From positions 1 to 10,593 of the forward strand of contig CAMAVV010000037.1 in assembly GCA_945861815.1 (NCBI GenBank): DNA of 10,593 bases. The letters run 5' to 3'. A model generated the notes under the pieces. It had not been told where the DNA came from, ran no database searches, and saw nothing but the letters and a program-made list of their open reading frames with translations. The translations under genes and the position numbers were made by a program. Origin of the DNA: Thermoflexus hugenholtzii JAD2. GTDB lineage: Bacteria > Chloroflexota > Dehalococcoidia > SHYB01. This document shows, piece after piece, positions 7,448-10,593 of the stretch (its first letter is position 1; each line of letters begins with the position of its first letter).

Positions 7448-8459
7448 GAGCCGCCTCCGCCGAAGAGTGTACTGGTGTCTCGTGTGGCGTCTCTGTCTTT
7501 GCAGCAGGTGGTGATCCAAGGAATATGCGCTTTAGAAATCCTCCCATACCTTGCGGCTTTTCTCCATCCGCCGGAGGCTGGGACTGCGGGACAGCCATGT
7601 GCGCCTTCTCCGCAGGCTTCTCGACGCTCTTTTCCACCGACTTCTTAATCTCCTTCAGTTCAACCTGTTGCTTCGGCGATGCGCCCGCCGTTCCAGCGGC
7701 CGCTCCCGCCGGCGCAGGCATAAAGACGGGCCGCTTGAAAGTGAGGCCGCCCCAGCCCACGACTCGATACTGGAGCCAGATGGTGACGACGTTGGAGACG
7801 ATCCAGTAGAGCGCGAGGCCGCTGGGGAAGCCGAAGGTGAAGATCGCCATGATGAACGGCATCATGATGTTCATCATGTTGTTGCGCTGCTGTGTCTGCG
7901 GGTCCGTGGAGGCCACCGCGACCATCTTTTGGACAACGTAGGTCGAGAGGCCAACGAGGACAGGCAGCATGATAATCGTCGGGTCAGGCCGAGAGAGGTC
8001 CATGCCAAGGAAACTGCTGTGCAACGGCACTGCGCCATCGCCGTAGGGCAGCCACGAGTAGATCTGCTGAGAGAGCTTCACCAGGCCTTCCGGCGTGTCA
8101 GCCAGCGTGGTGCGAAGCGCAGAGTAGAGGCCGACCCAGATAAGGAACTGGAAGATGAAGGGGCCGAGGCAGCCCAGGGGATTGACCCCCGTCTCCTTCC
8201 ACATCTTCATCTGCTCTTTCGCCTTGCGCTGCGGATCGTTTTTGTACTTCTCTTCGAGCTCCTTCATCCGGGGCTGCATGGCCATCATGGCCTTCTGCTG
8301 CTTGATCTGACGCTTGGTCAGCGGGTAGAGCGCCACCCGAGAGATGAGCGTAAAGGCGATGATGGAGAGGCCGAAGTTCGAGGCGAGGAGCGAATAGAGA
8401 AAGACCAGGCCGTTGGCCATCGGCCTGGTGATCACGTCTGTCCAAATGATATCCCACAT
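7311..8459 (-). CDS. yidC: Membrane protein insertase YidC/OxaA (short form)
   Basis: The 382-residue YidC/Oxa1/Alb3 insertase integrates membrane proteins alone or with SecYEG. The first transmembrane segment is at about 15-38, and the conserved groove arginine is in SRVALYPLTKR (Arg41). A charged cytoplasmic hairpin (about 45-90) follows, then GVNPLGCLGPFIFQFLIWVGLY (91-112), a membrane segment at about 161-180, MMNIMMPFIMAIFTFGFPSGLALYW (195-219), and a last one ending near 232. There is no large P1 domain and no lipobox. After residue 240 comes a long hydrophilic tail: Ala/Pro- and Lys-rich, then ending in an Arg-rich stretch (367-380) that could contact the ribosome, as basic YidC tails do in some species. 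Residues 338-382 are encoded in DNA shared with jag in another frame. The ATG lies 21 nt after the lipoprotein gene; AGGAG is present about 11 nt upstream. Confidence 0.96.
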   Translation of the reverse strand: MWDIIWTDVITRPMANGLVFLYSLLASNFGLSIIAFTLISRVALYPLTKRQIKQQKAMMAMQPRMKELEEKYKNDPQRKAKEQMKMWKETGVNPLGCLGPFIFQFLIWVGLYSALRTTLADTPEGLVKLSQQIYSWLPYGDGAVPLHSSFLGMDLSRPDPTIIMLPVLVGLSTYVVQKMVAVASTDPQTQQRNNMMNIMMPFIMAIFTFGFPSGLALYWIVSNVVTIWLQYRVVGWGGLTFKRPVFMPAPAGAAAGTAGASPKQQVELKEIKKSVEKSVEKPAEKAHMAVPQSQPPADGEKPQGMGGFLKRIFLGSPPAAKTETPHETPVHSSAEAAHEKAADGKGERRGTDRNDGQNGGRGDREGARRARRRERRRRNRGS

Positions 8460-8480
8460 CAGCGCAAGCTCTCCTGCGGG

Positions 8481-9641
8481 CTATGGCCCGATGGTGAAGA
8501 CGTGCAGATTCTGTTTGAGGTCGCTCACAAAAAAGCGACCGCTATCGATGACCGGCGATGCGAGGATCGAAGCTTCGGTCGTCTCCGTCCTGCGTAGCGT
8601 CCCGGACTTCAACTCAAGGACGCTGATCTTACCGAGCCTGTCTGCAACATAGATACGGTCGCCCACGATGAGGGCATCGGCGCGGATAGGGGCATCCACA
8701 TCTGCCGTCCACTTACTCGCCCCCGTCTCCGCATCAAAGGCATAGAACGTCCCGCCGAGCGAGCCTGCATAGATGACGCCGTCTTTCTCGATGGCATCGT
8801 TCCATACCCAGCCGTCGGTGCTGACCTGCCACTTCTCCCTACCCGTTGTGCGATCAAAGGCATAGAACCGGCGGTCGAAAGCACCGAAGTAGACAAGGTT
8901 GCCGACGATAAGAGGCCGCGACGCGATCGCGCCATCCACCTTCAGCTTGCTCTTCAGTTCGCCCGTCTTGGCATCGATGGCGTAGATATGCTTATCCATC
9001 GCTGCGACATAAATCATGCCGTCGGCGACCGTTGGGGTGGCCCAGACGCGATGCCCTGTCTTGAACGGACTCCACAGCGCTTCGCCCTTCTCTAGGTCAA
9101 CGGCATACACATAGCCGCGCTCATTGTCGTCATCGGCGAAGTAGACAATGCCGTTCACCACAACCGGGTTGCTGAAAACGCGCCCCTTCGTGGGATAGAC
9201 CCATTTCAGTTGGCCCGTCGCCTTATCCAGGGCATAGAGGTTGCCGCTGCCGCGTCCCGTCCGGGTCGCATTCTCGCCGAGCGCGCCGACGAGCAGGGTG
9301 TTCCCCGCGATGACCGGTGTGCTATAGACCGCGCCGATCGTGTCCTCTTCCCCAACCGGGAATCGCCAAACGGCGGGCAGTTTTTTATCACTGAGTTTGT
9401 ACGGTCTTCCAACGCCCACTTCCGACGTCTTGATCGCGAGAACTTTGCCCTGCCGTGAGCCGATATAGATCACGCCCTGCTCCACCGCCGGCCCGGACCA
9501 GCCCTGTTCGATGATGAGGGTCTGCCCGGTGCACGAGCTGAGGATGAGCGCGGCCGCGATGGCGGCCAGCAAGGCAAGCAACAGACGTCTGAACGCGGTT
9601 GTGCGAAGAGAGATATGCATCAGGTAGATTGTCGTTGGCAA
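8481..9641 (-). CDS. PQQ-like beta-propeller lipoprotein (BamB-like)
   Basis: The 386-residue protein starts with a basic and hydrophobic signal (RRLLLALLAAIAAALILSSC) whose lipobox LSSC puts the lipidated cysteine at residue 37. The mature part is a series of PQQ/quinoprotein-type blades of the form hYAhDxxTGxxxW: LYALDKATGQLKW (135-147), VYAVDLEKGEALW (178-190), IYAIDAKTGELK (219-230), FYAFDRTTGREKW (259-271), FYAFDAETGASKW (299-311), and a degenerate KISVLELKSGTLR (338-350). This suggests a six- to eight-bladed propeller anchored outside the cytoplasmic membrane. No dehydrogenase catalytic residues are recognisable, so a scaffold or assembly role like BamB is more likely than PQQ enzymology. 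The start is TTG with AAGG 6 nt upstream, 14 nt after yidD. An ATG at 9620 would give a shorter n-region (Cys30) but lacks a ribosome site. It lies between yidD and yidC in one transcript. Confidence 0.88.
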   Translation of the reverse strand: MPTTIYLMHISLRTTAFRRLLLALLAAIAAALILSSCTGQTLIIEQGWSGPAVEQGVIYIGSRQGKVLAIKTSEVGVGRPYKLSDKKLPAVWRFPVGEEDTIGAVYSTPVIAGNTLLVGALGENATRTGRGSGNLYALDKATGQLKWVYPTKGRVFSNPVVVNGIVYFADDDNERGYVYAVDLEKGEALWSPFKTGHRVWATPTVADGMIYVAAMDKHIYAIDAKTGELKSKLKVDGAIASRPLIVGNLVYFGAFDRRFYAFDRTTGREKWQVSTDGWVWNDAIEKDGVIYAGSLGGTFYAFDAETGASKWTADVDAPIRADALIVGDRIYVADRLGKISVLELKSGTLRRTETTEASILASPVIDSGRFFVSDLKQNLHVFTIGP

Positions 9642-9655
9642 AAAGGCCTTAGAAG

Positions 9656-9868
9656 TTATTCGGGCACTGGGTCATAGCCGCGCCCGCCGAACGGGGTGCA
9701 GCGGCCAAGCCGTCTTACGGCGAACCAGGCGCCTTTGAAAAAGCCGTGTTTGCGAAACGCCTCCTCGGCGTAATGAGAGCATGTGGGATGATAGCGGCAA
9801 GACGAAAAGACAAATGGTGACAGGGCAACCCGGTAGAACCTGATTCCGAGAATCGCCGCTGACTTCAT
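9656..9868 (-). CDS. yidD: Membrane protein insertion efficiency factor YidD
   Basis: The 70-residue product is a full-length YidD/UPF0161 protein: an N-terminal amphipathic segment (IRFYRVALSPFVF), the cysteine motif CRYHPTCSHYAEEA starting at residue 24, and the terminal motif RCTPFGGRGYDPVP at 56-69. YidD sits at the inner face of the membrane and helps YidC-dependent insertion. The ATG shares one base with the rnpA stop (TGATG) and has AGGA 6 nt upstream, so the two genes are translationally coupled. A TTG one codon earlier (9871) is possible but less likely. Confidence 0.96.
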   Translation of the reverse strand: MKSAAILGIRFYRVALSPFVFSSCRYHPTCSHYAEEAFRKHGFFKGAWFAVRRLGRCTPFGGRGYDPVPE

Positions 9869-10227
9869 CAAGTATCCTGTGCCACTCTGCCGCTGTTAAC
9901 TGCGACCAACCGTCCCCGCTTCAGCAGGTCTTCGACCGATCGCCGCATCTCTGCGAATGTCGCCCCGGCGGCCTTTGGCTTTGCGATTAGTACTACATCC
10001 CAGCCCTGTGCGAGGGCTTCATGCCGCACGATCTCTTTCAGCCGTCGCTTCGTGCGGTTCCGCACCACTGCCTTGCCGACCTTCTTGCTCACCATGTATC
10101 CGTACCGGTTCCCTTGCAGGCCGTTCGCCATCGCTTGCAAGGTGAGCAGGCTGTTCGTCCACCAGCGGCCCTTATGCCGCACCGCGTCAAACTCGGACTG
10201 CCGCGTGAGGCGCGCTGATGTCTGCAT
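9868..10227 (-). CDS. rnpA: Ribonuclease P protein component
   Basis: At 119 residues it has the normal length for RnpA, the basic protein that binds the RNase P RNA and helps remove 5' leaders from pre-tRNA. The family signature KKVGKAVVRNRTKRRLKE is at residues 48-64, with the RNR box at 56-58; the N-terminal LTRQSEFDAV and GRWW segment is also typical. The ATG is 22 nt after rpmH. The ribosome site is weak (GAGG almost touching the start), so coupling to rpmH is plausible. It shares one stop/start junction with yidD. Confidence 0.96.
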   Translation of the reverse strand: MQTSARLTRQSEFDAVRHKGRWWTNSLLTLQAMANGLQGNRYGYMVSKKVGKAVVRNRTKRRLKEIVRHEALAQGWDVVLIAKPKAAGATFAEMRRSVEDLLKRGRLVAVNSGRVAQDT

Positions 10228-10249
10228 GCCTCGCTGCTCGGCGAACGAG

Positions 10250-10387
10250 CTAGACGGAGAGCTTCGCGCGCCCCTTCAGGCGGCGGCGATGGATGACGTT
10301 CCGGCCGGTCCGTGAACGCATGCGGGTGCGAAAACCGTGCACGCGTCCGCGTCGTTTAACTTTTGGGTTCCAAGTGCCTTTAGTCAT
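10250..10387 (-). CDS. rpmH: 50S ribosomal protein L34
   Basis: A 45-codon gene that is easy to miss because of its size. The product is extremely basic and reads MTKGTWNPKVKRRGRVHGF at the start, followed by RTRMRSRTGR, VIHRRRLKGR and the end AKLSV, the classic L34 pattern (normal length 44-47). L34 is part of the large ribosomal subunit near the peptide exit region. The ATG has GAGGT 5 nt upstream. The leader is only about 16 nt after the predicted transcription start of the consensus promoter. Its position directly before rnpA is conserved across bacteria and opens the operon. Confidence 0.97.
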   Translation of the reverse strand: MTKGTWNPKVKRRGRVHGFRTRMRSRTGRNVIHRRRLKGRAKLSV

Positions 10388-10409
10388 GGTCTACCTCTCA
10401 AACCTAGGT

Positions 10410-10439
10410 ATTATAGGGTTCTGCTTCCTGGAGTGTCAA
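10410..10439 (-). promoter_or_regulatory. Consensus sigma70-type promoter of the rpmH operon
   Basis: On the minus strand TTGACA (10439-10434) and TATAAT (10415-10410) are both perfect matches, with an 18 bp spacer. Transcription should begin near 10403, leaving a leader of about 16 nt before the rpmH ATG. The -35 hexamer coincides with the presumed end of an insertion sequence (see the mobile element entry). Confidence 0.92.
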
Positions 10440-10593
10440 CGAGACGTTATATTCTCCGTAGAAATCCGACAGTCGTTAGGCTCCTTTCGTGAGGGGCGGG
10501 CGTAAACCGAGACCTAGGTGCGGACGGTGGTAATGATAGCGCTCTAAGAAGGCCTCTGCGGCACCCTGACAGGCAGGCAAGTCCGCCACGCGA
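10434..10593 (-). mobile_element. Presumed end of an insertion sequence (DDE transposase type)
   Basis: The stretch contains the 3' end of a transposase-like gene followed by 42 nt without coding potential. Read on the plus strand, that tail begins TGTCAACGAGACG at 10434. IS481- and IS3-family elements typically begin TGT or TG and end shortly after the transposase stop codon, which fits. Only one end is visible, so neither the matching inverted repeat nor a target duplication can be checked here, and the exact boundary is inference. Confidence 0.5.
10476..10593 (-). CDS. DDE transposase/integrase, C-terminal fragment (5' part outside window)
   Basis: The last 38 residues plus a TAA stop are visible. 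The segment AFLERYHYHRPHLGLGLRPP matches the end of the retroviral-integrase-like (rve/rve_3) region found in IS481, IS3 and related transposases, where a Y-N-x-x-R-P-H-x-x-L pattern is usual. The catalytic DDE residues lie upstream, outside the window, so it is unknown whether the gene is intact. It points in the same direction as rpmH and stops 37 nt before the -35 box. The family level (IS481 versus IS3) is uncertain. Confidence 0.75.
   Translation of the reverse strand, partial: RVADLPACQGAAEAFLERYHYHRPHLGLGLRPPLTKGA

Noticed and set aside
7551..8597. 348-codon open frame on the + strand, antisense to yidC and the lipoprotein gene
   Set aside because: The translation is a low-information Arg/Asp/His/Leu-rich sequence and lies over the conserved YidC transmembrane core; it is a GC-driven shadow.
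8481..9641. PQQ-dependent dehydrogenase
   Set aside because: The blades match the structural PQQ-repeat motif, but no catalytic or cofactor-ligand residues of quinoprotein dehydrogenases are recognisable and the length fits a BamB-like scaffold.
10452..10463. Small palindrome TTCTCCGTAGAA downstream of the transposase stop as a terminator
   Set aside because: Four-base stem and no T-run. It may belong to the IS terminal sequence, but it cannot be called a terminator.

Overview
The window is a GC-rich, tightly packed bacterial chromosome segment dominated by housekeeping genes. It suggests a bacterium with a short YidC (no large periplasmic P1 domain), a T-box-controlled isoleucyl-tRNA synthetase of the IleRS2 type, and the rpmH-rnpA-yidD-yidC-jag cluster. 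I lean towards Chloroflexota (Dehalococcoidia-like), but this is inference from gene style and not proven by the sequence.

Layout. Bases 1-2943 (+ strand) hold a probable operon with 6-12 nt gaps: the C-terminal part of an SbcC/Rad50-type ATPase (cut by the window start), the 16S rRNA methyltransferase rsmG, and a UPF0104/flippase-like multi-pass membrane protein. This unit runs head-on into ileS, and the two last coding sequences overlap by 26 bp. Bases 2918-6241 (- strand) are ileS, whose active-site HIGH motif reads GIHH. Bases 6242-6565 hold a complete ileS T-box leader with an AUC specifier, a UGGU bulge and mutually exclusive antiterminator and terminator, preceded by a candidate promoter that overlaps the jag stop codon.

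Bases 6566-10387 (- strand) are the protein-insertion and RNA-processing cluster, read from the right as rpmH, rnpA, yidD, a PQQ-propeller lipoprotein, yidC and jag. rpmH (45 codons) is driven by a perfect-consensus promoter (TTGACA, 18 bp, TATAAT). yidD starts on the rnpA stop codon (TGATG), the lipoprotein gene lies 14 nt after yidD, and yidC overlaps jag by about 137 nt. Bases 10476-10593 encode the last 38 residues of a DDE transposase/integrase entering from the right; its presumed terminal sequence (TGTCAAC...) would end exactly at the -35 box of the rpmH promoter.

How it works together. rpmH and rnpA supply ribosome and RNase P parts. YidD, YidC and probably the lipoprotein act in insertion and assembly of membrane or exported proteins, and Jag (KhpB) is the RNA-binding partner usually encoded next to YidC. 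IleS is in the same orientation but has its own tRNA-sensing switch. I found no complete defence system, CRISPR array or tRNA gene. The most notable points are the possible IS-derived rpmH promoter, the IleRS active-site swap with its T-box, the lipoprotein inserted between yidD and yidC, and the long yidC/jag overlap.
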